From: Lachnospiraceae bacterium
GTDB taxonomy: Bacteria; Bacillota; Clostridia; Lachnospirales; Lachnospiraceae
Assembly (NCBI GenBank): GCA_021770755.1
Contig: JAETQI010000024.1
Coordinates: forward strand, 1 to 62,065
Length of the DNA: 62,065 nucleotides
Reading direction: 5' to 3'
Under the pieces are notes generated by a model. It made no database searches, was not told the DNA's origin, and was given only the letters and a program-made list of their open reading frames with translations. The position numbers and the translations under genes are program-made. Positions 33,676 through 42,493 of the stretch are shown piece after piece (position 1 is the first letter of the stretch; each line of letters opens with the position of its first letter).

Positions 33676-34243
33676 AGTGCCTCCCCCCTCCGCACAAATG
33701 TGATCTCGCTCTCTTCGTATATCCGGTTACAAATTCGTGTTTGGCATTCGTATATCCGTCACGATCATGCTCATATGATCTCCAAAGCGACAGCTTCAGT
33801 TTTTCATATTCTTTTGCGGCCATCGGGTTGCGATTCATGTAATCCCTGAAATACACTTCATCATTATCACCCCAATACCTCAGATGTAAGTGAAATACTT
33901 TTGAGGCAAAACCATTTTCTGTATATCCTTTATTAAATGACATTCTTCGCGGCTCTTCTGCCATGCAGATATATCCATTCTGCACGATCCGCTCTTTCGC
34001 GCCGTTCATGTCATTTTCCAAAGGGATCTCGACCAGGATATCAATGATCGGTTTCGCCCATATGTTTTCTATCGCGGTACTTCCTATATGGCTTATCCGC
34101 ACCCTCATATTTGAAAAAAGAGCGCATAATCCCTGATATTCCTCACGGTACCACAGTTCCCATTCGTCATTATGTTCCGTTAGATATATGGGAAATAACT
34201 GCCACAATTCTTCCAGTGTCATCTCAGATAATCTTTTTGACAT
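33647..34243 (-). CDS. GrpB family protein (nucleotidyltransferase-like)
   Basis: A 198-residue GrpB/DUF family protein: RISHIGSTAIENIWAKPIID (about residues 49-68) is the signature of this nucleotidyltransferase-superfamily group, followed by VFHLHLRYWGD and FRDYMNRNPMAAKEYEKLK. Some members are fused to CoaE; the reaction is not known. It overlaps the start of the helicase gene by 29 bases, so the two are probably cotranscribed. The C-terminal 20 residues (SHLCGGGRHYGG) lie in the overlap. Confidence 0.85.
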   Translation of the reverse strand: MSKRLSEMTLEELWQLFPIYLTEHNDEWELWYREEYQGLCALFSNMRVRISHIGSTAIENIWAKPIIDILVEIPLENDMNGAKERIVQNGYICMAEEPRRMSFNKGYTENGFASKVFHLHLRYWGDNDEVYFRDYMNRNPMAAKEYEKLKLSLWRSYEHDRDGYTNAKHEFVTGYTKRARSHLCGGGRHYGGSIGQPE

Positions 34244-34377
34244 AGCATCCTCCGTAAAATCTCCTAATCAATATCATACCATTATCACACTATTATTGCC
34301 ATCTTATTTCCATTAAATTTTTTCGTCCCGATAAATGCACGCCAAACGTATGTTGCGAAAATATTTTCTTTTTCCTC

Positions 34378-34406
34378 TTGACAATTTTTCTCTCCCGATG
34401 TATGGT
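34378..34406 (+). promoter_or_regulatory. Sigma-A promoter for the Rpn-like nuclease
   Basis: TTGACA (34378-34383) and TATGGT (34401-34406), 17 bases apart, 66 bases before the start. Confidence 0.6.
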
Positions 34407-34472
34407 ATGATTATATCGAACAGATAATCGATTGAATCTATTCTGCGAAGCTGTTATAATAAAGGAGATCCT

Positions 34473-35417
34473 ATGGCAAAAATACGACAGACAATGAACC
34501 GTTTCATCAGACGACTGAAGATCCGCAGAAAATACAAAGATGCCCTCTTTCGAAGATGCTTTGACAACAAGCAGGATCTGCTCGAGCTTTACAATGCGTT
34601 AAACGGCACCTCATATGATAATAACGCGGATCTTAGGATCACGACACTTGATGACTGTATTTATCTGACTTACAAAAATGATCTGTCGTTTATCATATCG
34701 GTGACGCTGAACCTCTACGAACATCAGTCAACCTACAACCCAAACATGCCGATCCGTGGACTGATCTATTTTGCCAGAATATACGAAGCCTATATTAAAG
34801 AACACCAGATGAATCTTTATGGCAAAGCATTATTAAGGCTGCCAGCTCCGCGATATGTCATTTTCTATAACGGGAACGATGAGGAACCTGATCTGCAGGA
34901 GCTCCGGCTCTCAGATGCTTTTAAAAAAGAGGCGAATGCTCCCGAAAAAACGCCAGCTCTTGAGTGTGTGGCTGTAATGCTGAACATTCATTACGGACAC
35001 AACGTAGAACTGCTGAATAAATGCAAACGACTGCACGATTACGCATACTTTATCAATGAGGTAAACCAAAATCTAAATGCTGGATACGCATATGAGGAAT
35101 CCATACATCTGGCAATGGAGCACTGTGAGAAAAACGATATCCTCAAAGATATTCTGGGCAAACAGAGAAGTGAGGTGTTAAATTTGTTATTGAATGAATT
35201 TGATGTAAAGATTTATGAACGCGGTCTAAAAGCAGAAGGCAAGGCGGAATCCATTATCGAACTGCTCGAAGATGTCGGCGATATACCTGCCTCCCTCCGA
35301 TATACGATCATGTCACAGACAGACCTCGGAGTGTTAAGCAGATGGCACAAGCTCGCTGCCAAAACCCCCTCCATAGAAGCATTTGAAAAAGCGATCGATA
35401 TCGATCAAACAGAATAG
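34473..35417 (+). CDS. Rpn-like PD-(D/E)XK nuclease family protein
   Basis: A 314-residue protein of the PDDEXK transposase-like/Rpn group. It has the family landmarks: YKDALFRRCFDNKQDLLELY near the start, ISVTLNLYEHQSTYNPNMPI (the E-x-Q core, about residues 77-96) and LPAPRYVIFYNG. The C-terminal third is charged and helical (IYERGLKAEGKAESIIELLE), typical of intact members. Unlike the gene at 1-687 this copy looks complete. GGAG is seven bases before the ATG. Likely a recombination-promoting nuclease; the biological role in Clostridia is unclear. Confidence 0.82.
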   Translation: MAKIRQTMNRFIRRLKIRRKYKDALFRRCFDNKQDLLELYNALNGTSYDNNADLRITTLDDCIYLTYKNDLSFIISVTLNLYEHQSTYNPNMPIRGLIYFARIYEAYIKEHQMNLYGKALLRLPAPRYVIFYNGNDEEPDLQELRLSDAFKKEANAPEKTPALECVAVMLNIHYGHNVELLNKCKRLHDYAYFINEVNQNLNAGYAYEESIHLAMEHCEKNDILKDILGKQRSEVLNLLLNEFDVKIYERGLKAEGKAESIIELLEDVGDIPASLRYTIMSQTDLGVLSRWHKLAAKTPSIEAFEKAIDIDQTE

Positions 35418-35500
35418 GAAATGCGGGTCTTAGTCAGAACTAATCTCATTTTAATGATTCCCCCTTCTGTCTGTGATATACTATATGTAAAGGTAAAAAA

Positions 35501-35761
35501 ATGAAAATAAAACTTGAGAAATCTGCCATCAAATACTTAAAAGGACTGCAAAAGCCCCAGCGCGATCTAATATTAAGCGCAATCGAAAAACTCACCCATG
35601 ATCCTGCCGAGGGCGACATTAAGCCTATGAATGGATATAAAGATGGACGTTACCGCCTTCGCGTCGGCAAATACAGAGTAATCTACAGATACATGTACGG
35701 ATCTGATATTGAAATCCTATGTGTGATGGATATCGGAAGCCGCGGAGATATTTATAAATAA
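35501..35761 (+). CDS. RelE/ParE family toxin
   Basis: An 86-residue protein with the RelE/ParE fold: KSAIKYLKGLQKPQRDLILS, then GYKDGRYRLRVGKYRVIYRY and VMDIGSRGDIYK. RelE proteins cut mRNA in the ribosome; the conserved basic residues (RLRVGKYRV) are present. The start has AAAGG upstream. It is followed after 19 bases by a small acidic gene, so the order is toxin first. Confidence 0.88.
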   Translation: MKIKLEKSAIKYLKGLQKPQRDLILSAIEKLTHDPAEGDIKPMNGYKDGRYRLRVGKYRVIYRYMYGSDIEILCVMDIGSRGDIYK

Positions 35762-35780
35762 CAAGATCAGGAGGTCTATT

Positions 35781-35996
35781 ATGAGCGAAACCGTCAAACA
35801 AACCATAGATATGTTAGAGATGCTTCCAGATCATGAACAGAATCTTGCTCTGGAGATTGTAAAACGCCTTGTCCTTGCATGGGATCCTGACTTTACAAAA
35901 CTTACACCAGAAGAACGCAGGCATCTGGAATCTGCCGAAAACGGTGAATATTTTGATCTGGAAAACATTGACTGGGATAATGTCGATTCAGACTGA
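35781..35996 (+). CDS. Putative antitoxin of the RelE pair
   Basis: A 71-residue acidic protein: an N-terminal helical part (VKQTIDMLEMLPDHEQNLAL) and a very acidic C-terminus (GEYFDLENIDWDNVDSD) which could wrap around the toxin. Not a typical RelB; the call rests on size, charge and position. AGGAGG precedes the ATG. Confidence 0.7.
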   Translation: MSETVKQTIDMLEMLPDHEQNLALEIVKRLVLAWDPDFTKLTPEERRHLESAENGEYFDLENIDWDNVDSD

Positions 35997-36183
35997 GGAT
36001 CTGTAAATAAATAACCTTACAATCTTGCCTTCCTATGTCTCCGATTGCACAGGTCAAAAAATATTTATTTTAGGTATTTTCAAATTCATCATTTTGGTAT
36101 ATGATAAGAGTATCACTTCTTTTTGCAGCACAGCCTATGATCCTGTCTGTATCCGGGCAGGCTGCAGCGTACAGATTTACTGT

Positions 36184-36274
36184 GGAGACGTACCGAAGAG
36201 GCCGTAACGGGACTGACTCGAAATCAGTTTACCGGTATTATACCGGTACGAGGGTTCGAATCCCTCCGTCTCCG
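36184..36274 (+). tRNA. tRNA-Ser (CGA)
   Basis: Acceptor arms GGAGACG and CGTCTCC pair; the anticodon stem-loop is ACTGA-CTCGAAA-TCAGT with anticodon CGA (codon UCG). A long variable arm (ACCGGTATTATACCGGT) marks a class II tRNA, and the T arm is GAGGGTTCGAATCCCTC. CCA is not encoded. It lies alone between the toxin pair and the GHL10 gene. Confidence 0.95.
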
Positions 36275-36332
36275 TTCATTTTGATCAAACAACTTTTCCA
36301 GTTTATAACATGATAAGAAAGGAACTCCTGAT

Positions 36333-37475
36333 ATGACAAAGCGACACAAAAATATTCTGACCCGTATCATAGCGTTTATTTTACTGTTCTCCCTGCTGGC
36401 GGCATCCCCCGCCATGGAGATCCGTGCAAAAGCAGCTCCCGCGGACGCTGACAAAAAAGCATGCTGGATCTCTTTTCTGGATATCGAAGCGCTTTTGCAG
36501 GATAAGAACGAAAAAGATTTCCGTTCCAGGGTATCCGCCATGTACGATCGTGTCATTCAATACGGCATGAATACTGTGATCGTCCACGTCCGTGCCCTGG
36601 GCGATGCCATGTATCCTTCTGACTACTATCCGTGGGCAGAATATTTCACCACCGGCAGGCGCGAACCCAGTTATGATCCGCTGCAGATCATGCTCGATCT
36701 CGCTCACCAGAAAAATCTGCAGTTTGAGGCGTGGATCAACCCGTACCGCCTCTCCCGCAACAGCAGTTCAACGCTCAGCTTCAAGGCAACGCCCCATTAT
36801 GAAGCCTTTCGGTCTTTCTCGATCGAGTACACAGCGCCCGGCGGTCAGACCTGCCTGGTCCTTGATCCTGCGAAGCCGGAGACAAGGGAACTGATCACAA
36901 ACGGCGTAAAAGAGATCGTGAGCAGATATGATGTGGACGGAATCCACTTTGACGATTATTTCTATGTATCCGGCATGGCAGACAATATAGATACCGCGAC
37001 GCGGAAGAAAAATGTCAACGCACTCGTCTCACAGGTCTATAAGGCCATCAAATCCATCAGACCAGACTGTACCTTTGGGATCAGTCCCGCGGGAAATCCT
37101 GACAGTGCGCGCGATCAGGGCGCAGATATCGACACCTGGCTCTCCACTCCCGGATACGTCGACTATATCATGCCGCAGGTCTATTGGACAGATGTCTATG
37201 TGACAAGCAAAGGCGCGGAGCTCATGTTCACAAACAGATGCAGTGCATGGACGAAGATCAACAAGCTGGATCTGCCGCTCTATGTCGGGCTCGCCCTCTA
37301 CCGGGCTGGTGAGAAATCCAAGACCGACCTGGGCTGGTCGACCAGCGACACCAACCTCGCCTACCAGTATCTGACTGCGAAGCAGTTTGGTTACGACGGC
37401 TACGCACTGTTCCGCTACCAGTGGCTCGAGAAGGACATCGCCGCCGCAGAGCTGGATCATCTGAAAGACTATTGA
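36333..37475 (+). CDS. Exported GHL10 family glycosyl hydrolase-like protein
   Basis: A 380-residue secreted protein. The signal peptide ends near residue 30-34 (RAKA). The rest matches the GHL10/DUF187 family (YngK-like): ACWISFLDIEALL, MNTVIVHVRALGDAMYPSDY, QFEAWINPYRLSRNSS, DGIHFDDYFY and DYIMPQVYWTD. Members are thought to cleave peptidoglycan- or glycan-related bonds; the acidic pair in HFDDYF may be catalytic. The start has AAAGGAA upstream. The stop overlaps the convergent gene by seven bases. Confidence 0.88.
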   Translation: MTKRHKNILTRIIAFILLFSLLAASPAMEIRAKAAPADADKKACWISFLDIEALLQDKNEKDFRSRVSAMYDRVIQYGMNTVIVHVRALGDAMYPSDYYPWAEYFTTGRREPSYDPLQIMLDLAHQKNLQFEAWINPYRLSRNSSSTLSFKATPHYEAFRSFSIEYTAPGGQTCLVLDPAKPETRELITNGVKEIVSRYDVDGIHFDDYFYVSGMADNIDTATRKKNVNALVSQVYKAIKSIRPDCTFGISPAGNPDSARDQGADIDTWLSTPGYVDYIMPQVYWTDVYVTSKGAELMFTNRCSAWTKINKLDLPLYVGLALYRAGEKSKTDLGWSTSDTNLAYQYLTAKQFGYDGYALFRYQWLEKDIAAAELDHLKDY

Positions 37476-38176
37476 TCTAAATGATGTCGCCTCGTCTGCC
37501 GCCGCATGTTTTCGGCGTGTTCCTCCCTGATTTTCTGCTGAGCTTCCTCTGACGGCCACTGTATCCGCCCCCCACCGCCCGAAAACCGATAGTTGGAGAT
37601 ATTCCCCTCCTCATCAAACGCAATATTAAATGATTCGATCGAGCCAGAGGGATCCTGCTGCATCATCAGTGCGGATATCCTGTCCATGAGCGTCTGTGCC
37701 AGCGAGGGATCCTCCTCTAATTTTGCCTCCAGTTTTGGCGGAACGATCACGGCGTACTTTCCCCGCGCCGCATTCAGCCTTGCCTGCACGCCGGAATCCA
37801 GCATGGACGGTTCCCGCGTTGACGGCTTCCAGCTCAGGACAGACTCGTCCACTTCATCTGCAAAAAACTGCTCAAACGGATAATCATTGCGCTCCCATGC
37901 AGACGCGCTGATCCCTGAAGTGTCCATCACATGGTATTTCAGCCCGGGAAACCGTGCAGTCAGCGCCCCCTCAAAATCCTGTCCCTTAATACTCGCCGCA
38001 AGTACACTCTGAAACCGGGGATACGACTCCACAGGATTCTGACTGTAAAGACCGCCCAGATACAGCGCATTTCCATTCTGACCATAAAGACCACCCAGAT
38101 CATTGACACTCGCATTCTGGCAGTATAAGCTGCTTAGATAATAATCACTCAAAAGACCCGAAAAATCAAAATTCAT
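37469..38176 (-). CDS. Hypothetical protein, DUF6033-like
   Basis: A 235-residue cytoplasmic protein. The first 45 residues hold an odd repeat of LYxQN units (SLYCQNASVNDLGGLYGQNG, GGLYSQN). The middle (LTARFPGLKYHVMDTSGISA, AWERNDYPFEQFFAD) resembles a Lachnospiraceae family of unknown function that I would place near DUF6033. No active site is evident. AAGGAG precedes the ATG. Confidence 0.55.
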   Translation of the reverse strand: MNFDFSGLLSDYYLSSLYCQNASVNDLGGLYGQNGNALYLGGLYSQNPVESYPRFQSVLAASIKGQDFEGALTARFPGLKYHVMDTSGISASAWERNDYPFEQFFADEVDESVLSWKPSTREPSMLDSGVQARLNAARGKYAVIVPPKLEAKLEEDPSLAQTLMDRISALMMQQDPSGSIESFNIAFDEEGNISNYRFSGGGGRIQWPSEEAQQKIREEHAENMRRQTRRHHLDQ

Positions 38177-38288
38177 CCTGACCGCTCCTTTTTATTTTTC
38201 CACAGTATAGCATATCCTTTTCACATATTGAACACAAAAGGAACGAAACACCCCAGATCATGGAATGAAATGCACGGGTCTGTGCAGA

Positions 38289-38325
38289 AACGGCTCCACA
38301 GGAATCCGCATTCCCATGGAGCCGC
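38289..38325 (-). terminator. Terminator hairpin after pgi
   Basis: CGGCTCCA (38291-38298) pairs with TGGAGCCG (38317-38324), with an inner GGAAT/ATTCC stem. On the minus strand it is followed by TTTCTG, a weak T run. Confidence 0.6.
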
Positions 38326-38329
38326 ATCT

Positions 38330-39676
38330 TTATAATCTCTTCAAAAGTTCCTCTCTCGCAGCCTCATATCCCGGCTTGCCGAGCAACGCGAACATGTTCT
38401 TCTTGTAGCTCTCCACACCAGGCTGGTTAAACGGATTGACACCCAGCAGATATCCGCTCAGCCCGCATGCAAACTCAAAGAAATAAAACAGCTCGCCCAG
38501 ATAAAACTCGCTTACCTCCGGCATGTTCACCATCAGGTTTGGAACCTGTCCGTCCGTATGCGCGAGCACAGTTCCGTTCATCGCGCTCTTGTTGACAAAA
38601 TCAACCGTCTTCCCGGCAAGATAGTTTAGTCCGTCAAGATCCACCGGCTCCGTGCCGATCGTGATCTCCTCCCTCGCCTTCTCGATATTGAGAACCGTCT
38701 CGAACATCACTCTCGCACCGTCCTGAATGAACTGCCCCATGGAATGAAGGTCCGTCGTCAGATCGACGCTCGCGGGGAACAGACCCTTCTGATCCTTGCC
38801 CTCAGACTCGCCAAAGAGCTGCTTCCACCACTCTGACACATAGTGCGCGCTCGGCTCATAGTTGCAGAGGATCTCAACCGCCTTTCCTTTTCTCAGAAGG
38901 ATATTTCTGACAGCCGCATACTTCATGGCGTCGTTCTCCTCAAACGGAAGCTCCAGAGCGCTCTTTCTTCCGCTCGCGGCGCCTTCCATCAGTTTATCGA
39001 TATCCGCACCGCTCACCGCGATCGGAAGCAGGCCGACCGCTGTCAGCACAGAGAAACGGCCTCCCACATCGTCGGGAACGACAAACGTCTCATATCCTTC
39101 CTCTGTGGCAAGATTCTTCAAAGATCCCTTTGCCTTGTCTGTCGTCGCATAGATCCTCTTTGCCGCGCCCTCTTTGCCATACTTCTTCTCCATCATTTCT
39201 TTGAATACACGGAATGCAATGGCTGGTTCTGTCGTCGTACCGGACTTGCTGATCATGTTGATCGAGAAATCCCTGTCGCCGATCACGTCCGTCAAATGCC
39301 TGATATACGTAGAGCTGATCGAATTTCCCACGAAATAGATCTCAGGAGTCTTACGGATACTCTTGTCCACCATATTGTAAAAGCCATGGCGCAGGAATTC
39401 GATCGCAGCCCTCGCTCCCAGATACGAGCCGCCGATACCGATCACCAGCAGTACCTCGCTGTCATTCTGGATCCGCTCTGCCGCCTTCTTGATCCGTGCG
39501 AACTCCTCCTTGTCATAGTCTACCGGCAGGTCGATCCAGCCCAGGAAGTCATTGCCTGCACCAGTCTTGTTTACAAGCACCTCCTTCGCGTCAAGCGTGA
39601 GCTTTTTCATGTACTCGACCTCATGGTCATTGATAAACTGTGCCGCCTTTGAATAATCAAACGTTACCTTGCTCAT
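38330..39676 (-). CDS. pgi: Glucose-6-phosphate isomerase
   Basis: A 448-residue enzyme interconverting glucose-6-phosphate and fructose-6-phosphate in glycolysis. Family signatures are clear: [20 protein letters not shown] (about residues 77-96), [20 protein letters not shown], the [16 protein letters not shown] motif, and the catalytic region around [14 protein letters not shown]-like [15 protein letters not shown]. The length is normal for the Gram-positive type. AAAGGAG is six to eight bases before the ATG. It stands alone and has a terminator. Confidence 0.97.
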   Translation of the reverse strand: MSKVTFDYSKAAQFINDHEVEYMKKLTLDAKEVLVNKTGAGNDFLGWIDLPVDYDKEEFARIKKAAERIQNDSEVLLVIGIGGSYLGARAAIEFLRHGFYNMVDKSIRKTPEIYFVGNSISSTYIRHLTDVIGDRDFSINMISKSGTTTEPAIAFRVFKEMMEKKYGKEGAAKRIYATTDKAKGSLKNLATEEGYETFVVPDDVGGRFSVLTAVGLLPIAVSGADIDKLMEGAASGRKSALELPFEENDAMKYAAVRNILLRKGKAVEILCNYEPSAHYVSEWWKQLFGESEGKDQKGLFPASVDLTTDLHSMGQFIQDGARVMFETVLNIEKAREEITIGTEPVDLDGLNYLAGKTVDFVNKSAMNGTVLAHTDGQVPNLMVNMPEVSEFYLGELFYFFEFACGLSGYLLGVNPFNQPGVESYKKNMFALLGKPGYEAAREELLKRL

Positions 39677-39836
39677 TTACATTCTCCTTTACAATAATCA
39701 ACACTATGCTTTATCCGTCACTCCAAACCATGCCGCTCTGTACCCGTGAATTTGTACAAAATCCATAATCCGAAATGCCCTATGTCTTATATTCTAACAA
39801 AATTTCCCAGAGAAATCAATTACTATCTGTTGTTTT

Positions 39837-40553
39837 CTACACCCGGTTTCCAATGATCGAGCGCAGGATCTCCTCCAGCTCATGTGCCTCCTCCTGTGAA
39901 AAGACAGGCGCTTTGGCAAGCTCCCTGTCCGATTCTTCCTGATCCGGTGTCTCCTCCGCAGCCTTGATCTCTGATGTACCCCGCCGCTCAGCCTTGGCAC
40001 TCTTCTCCTGCGCCAGCTCCCACAGAAGCTTTTCCTTCTCCACTATGCCGTGTTCAAGCCGCTGTGCCACCGTATTCTCCAGATAATCCGTGAGGTTTGT
40101 CTTCAGCATCCGCCTGCGCCCTGGCATATCCACGATCGACATCGCACTCAGATACAGATAGATCCCAAAAAGACTGATGATATAATACGGAAGCAGATCC
40201 ACAAACCTGTGCCCCTCGACAATACCGCTGAACACGCCAAAACCCGCGACAAAAACACCAGCCAGCATCAGTTGTCCCGAGAGATGTTTCATAAAATTGA
40301 TGCTCATCCCCAAAACGCGGATACGGTTGATGTACTTGTCCACAAATACCGGTATGTTCGACACGCCCCCGTTGAGCTTGTAACAGTTGATAAAACGTTC
40401 CTTGCACTGTTTTAACAGCTTGTTGTCCGTGCCGGAGAGCGTGTCCGCCTGCTGGATCATTCTTTGGTATATCACACCGATCGCCACCTGATATAAGATG
40501 CCGAGCGCCATAAAAACAATTGTCAGTAACATGGTTGTTGTTTCCTTCGTCAT
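39837..40553 (-). CDS. Hypothetical membrane protein
   Basis: A 238-residue protein with an N-terminal helix (LLTIVFMALGILYQVAIGVI), two central membrane segments (LMLAGVFVAGFGVFSGIV and LLPYYIISLFGIYLYLSAMS) and a long charged cytoplasmic tail that ends in acidic residues. A Cys and Lys-rich loop (NKLLKQCKERFINCYKLNGG) lies between. It is common in Lachnospiraceae but I know no function. GGGGGTAG precedes the ATG. Confidence 0.65.
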   Translation of the reverse strand: MTKETTTMLLTIVFMALGILYQVAIGVIYQRMIQQADTLSGTDNKLLKQCKERFINCYKLNGGVSNIPVFVDKYINRIRVLGMSINFMKHLSGQLMLAGVFVAGFGVFSGIVEGHRFVDLLPYYIISLFGIYLYLSAMSIVDMPGRRRMLKTNLTDYLENTVAQRLEHGIVEKEKLLWELAQEKSAKAERRGTSEIKAAEETPDQEESDRELAKAPVFSQEEAHELEEILRSIIGNRV

Positions 40554-40605
40554 AATGATATCTACCCCCTATAACATAGCCGTTTTGCGTTTTCTATAAG
40601 TATAA

Positions 40606-40731
40606 TCATTTCCAGACTTTACCACAAGACGTTTGGCGGCAGAATCGTTCGACAAATTCATACAATACCTGTTCCATATCCTCCCGAAATCTTTTGATGC
40701 TGCGCGATTCGACTTTTTCCGTCAGCGTCAT
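40606..40731 (-). CDS. Possible small protein coupled to the membrane protein gene
   Basis: A 41-codon frame (MTLTEKVESRSIKRFREDME and so on) starts in an ATGA overlap with the stop of the gene upstream. The sequence is amphipathic and protein-like, but there is no clear binding site, so this rests on the overlap alone. Confidence 0.3.
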   Translation of the reverse strand: MTLTEKVESRSIKRFREDMEQVLYEFVERFCRQTSCGKVWK

Positions 40732-41378
40732 AACGTAAACATCAGAAACATGACGATCCATGCCTTCCTGATATCCCTGTTGACCAGCAGATACGCAGAC
40801 CCGAACATAAATCCCGACAGGATGCTGCCAATCCCCACCGCCAGGCTTCCCTTCGTGAAAATATGGGCAAATCCCCATGTCAGCCCGCACACAATGCCGC
40901 CGTACGGAATCTTCTGGTCTCCAAACCATGCCTCGCACGCTTTCTGCCCAAACACAATGATCAGCATGAACAGCATTGTCTCAAAGGCATAATAGATATA
41001 CTGGAATGTAAAGAGCAGCGCGCCAAGATTGCGAAATTCGTGCATGAACTTCACCCCGCCCCACGCACGATACTGCATCGCGGCGGAGATCACGACACAC
41101 AACACCACCGCAAACCACTGCCATGAACGCATCCGTTCCTTCCGCTCCAGCAAATCAGGATCGCAGTCCTTCTGTGCTGACCGCACGATCCATGATCCAA
41201 TGATCCCCCATGTGATGCAGGTCAGGATCCAGTGCGCGATGGTCTGCGCCGCGGACCATTCCTGCATCGGTGTCCCATACAATAACGGCTCCAAACCAAA
41301 TGCGTAGACCGCCTCCATGCCAAGACCGCCAAAAGCGGTAAGTGCCAGACTGCTTTGATTTTTTACGATTGTTTTCAT
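40728..41378 (-). CDS. Polytopic membrane protein, CPBP-like
   Basis: A 216-residue membrane protein with about six hydrophobic segments. The C-terminal half (GGIVCGLTWGFAHIFTKGSL, GFMFGSAYLLV) resembles the CPBP/CAAX protease fold (FxxxH-like AHIF), though the EExxxR motif is not obvious, so activity is uncertain. The start at 41378 has AAGGAGGG upstream and overlaps the DUF3021 stop by four bases. The three genes 41378-42248 form one operon under LytTR control. Confidence 0.7.
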   Translation of the reverse strand: MKTIVKNQSSLALTAFGGLGMEAVYAFGLEPLLYGTPMQEWSAAQTIAHWILTCITWGIIGSWIVRSAQKDCDPDLLERKERMRSWQWFAVVLCVVISAAMQYRAWGGVKFMHEFRNLGALLFTFQYIYYAFETMLFMLIIVFGQKACEAWFGDQKIPYGGIVCGLTWGFAHIFTKGSLAVGIGSILSGFMFGSAYLLVNRDIRKAWIVMFLMFTL

Positions 41379-41800
41379 CTTGAACCCTCCTTCATCTGTT
41401 TCAGCAAACGGTTTGCTTTTCCAACCTCCATGTACAGTGCCGCATAGTACACTGCTGCCGTTACAATATAGGGGATTGTAAACGACCAGAACATATCCCT
41501 GTAGGCATCCGGGTGCAGCTCGGTGAAAAAGCCCGAGCCCCATGTAAACAACATGACCGCGCCGATCAGCACGCCGTACTGGAGCAGTGCCACGAACAGC
41601 AGCGGAAGCTGAGCCAGCCGATAATGCTGGGATATGATCAGGGTGCCTATCAGTGAAAAGAACAACATTGTCAGCAGATTTCCCTGATAATTGCCGAAAT
41701 TGTGCTGTGTGACGGCCTCCACCGCGATCTTCCCTACAGACAGTGCGGTATAGACCACACACACGACAGAAATAAAATTGCTCCGGTTAATGATCTTCAT
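41375..41800 (-). CDS. DUF3021 family membrane protein
   Basis: A 141-residue protein with four membrane segments (FISVVCVVYTALSVGKIAVE, LLTMLFFSLIGTLIIS, PLLFVALLQYGVLIGAVMLF, FTIPYIVTAAVYYAALYMEV). DUF3021 proteins are nearly always encoded next to a small LytTR regulator and are proposed to inhibit it from the membrane. It overlaps the LytTR gene by 14 bases and has GGGAGG just upstream. Confidence 0.85.
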   Translation of the reverse strand: MKIINRSNFISVVCVVYTALSVGKIAVEAVTQHNFGNYQGNLLTMLFFSLIGTLIISQHYRLAQLPLLFVALLQYGVLIGAVMLFTWGSGFFTELHPDAYRDMFWSFTIPYIVTAAVYYAALYMEVGKANRLLKQMKEGSR

Positions 41801-42248
41801 TCTGATACCTCCCCACTTTCTTTAGACAGTCCATAAAATTTTTCCTGTATGCCCTGTTCAATACCAGTTCTTCCTTGTTCTCCATCAGCAGGTGCATTCG
41901 CATGTTCAGATCCGGTCTAATCCGGTCGATCCGGTGCAGGTTCACCACCAGCGATTTCCCGATCTGCACAAAACCGCCCGACCAGTATTTCTCCAGAAAC
42001 TGTTTTAGATTATACTCGATCTGAAACACTTCATGTTCCAGATAGGCAAAGCAGTGCCGGTCGACAATCTCCAGATAAAAAATATCACGCAGAAAGATCC
42101 GTTTCGTGCTCTGCTCCTTCTTCCCGATGACCACCTGCCCTGCCTCAAGAAAATCGATCAGCCCTGCAACTTCCGCGTCCTGCTCCCGGTAATAGACATC
42201 TACCCGGCTTCCCGGCAGTGCGGGGTCTTCATAATAATTGATTTCCAT
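41787..42248 (-). CDS. LytTR DNA-binding regulator without receiver
   Basis: A 153-residue protein. The LytTR domain fills about residues 45-145 (IFLRDIFYLEIVDRHCFAYL, IGKSLVVNLHRIDRI, LVLNRAYRKNFMDCL). There is no receiver domain, as usual for regulators paired with DUF3021 proteins, so control comes from the partner and not from phosphorylation. The start is the ATG at 42248; the frame also has a GTG directly before it. It probably controls its own operon. Confidence 0.9.
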   Translation of the reverse strand: MEINYYEDPALPGSRVDVYYREQDAEVAGLIDFLEAGQVVIGKKEQSTKRIFLRDIFYLEIVDRHCFAYLEHEVFQIEYNLKQFLEKYWSGGFVQIGKSLVVNLHRIDRIRPDLNMRMHLLMENKEELVLNRAYRKNFMDCLKKVGRYQNEDH

Positions 42249-42274
42249 CACGTTTTACCGCCCCCTTCCCGTAC

Positions 42275-42302
42275 AGTATAGCAGTGTGTCTGATTTTTGC
42301 AA
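42275..42302 (-). promoter_or_regulatory. Promoter of the LytTR/DUF3021 operon
   Basis: On the minus strand TTGCAA (42302-42297) and TATACT (42280-42275) are 16 bases apart, about 30 bases before the ATG. Confidence 0.6.
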
Positions 42303-42368
42303 TAAGTGCGTGCGCATCCTGCACTCTGAACCGTCTGACATGCATGATCGGACAAGTGCCTATACAAT

Positions 42369-42453
42369 CGAGGAGGGAAGATCCATCTTCCCTCCTCGCG
42401 CGCCGGGCGTCCGTCAGCGTATGCTGACACTTTTCCTCTGGACGCCCGTGTGC
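42369..42453. repeat. Structured intergenic repeat, copy A
   Basis: A perfect hairpin CGAGGAGGGAAGAT-CC-ATCTTCCCTCCTCG (42369-42398) is followed by a second one with an inner stem-loop: GGGCGTCC (42405-42412), TCAGC..GCTGA (42414-42427) and GGACGCCC (42440-42447), ending GTGTGCATAAA. Copy B at 48255 has the same plan with paired changes in both stems, which argues for selection on RNA or DNA structure. Confidence 0.8.
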
Positions 42454-42455
42454 AT

Positions 42456-42493
42456 AAAAAAAGATAAGGAATCACGTTCCTTATCTTTTTTTT
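42456..42493. terminator. Bidirectional terminator at the end of the glycosyltransferase operon
   Basis: AAAGATAAGGAA (42460-42471) pairs perfectly with TTCCTTATCTTT (42477-42488), with A and T runs on both sides. The stop codon of the glycosyltransferase gene lies inside the stem. Confidence 0.8.

Noticed and set aside
36184-36274. tRNA-Ser as an attachment site
   Set aside because: No integrase and no repeat of its 3' end were found nearby, so there is no support for integration here.
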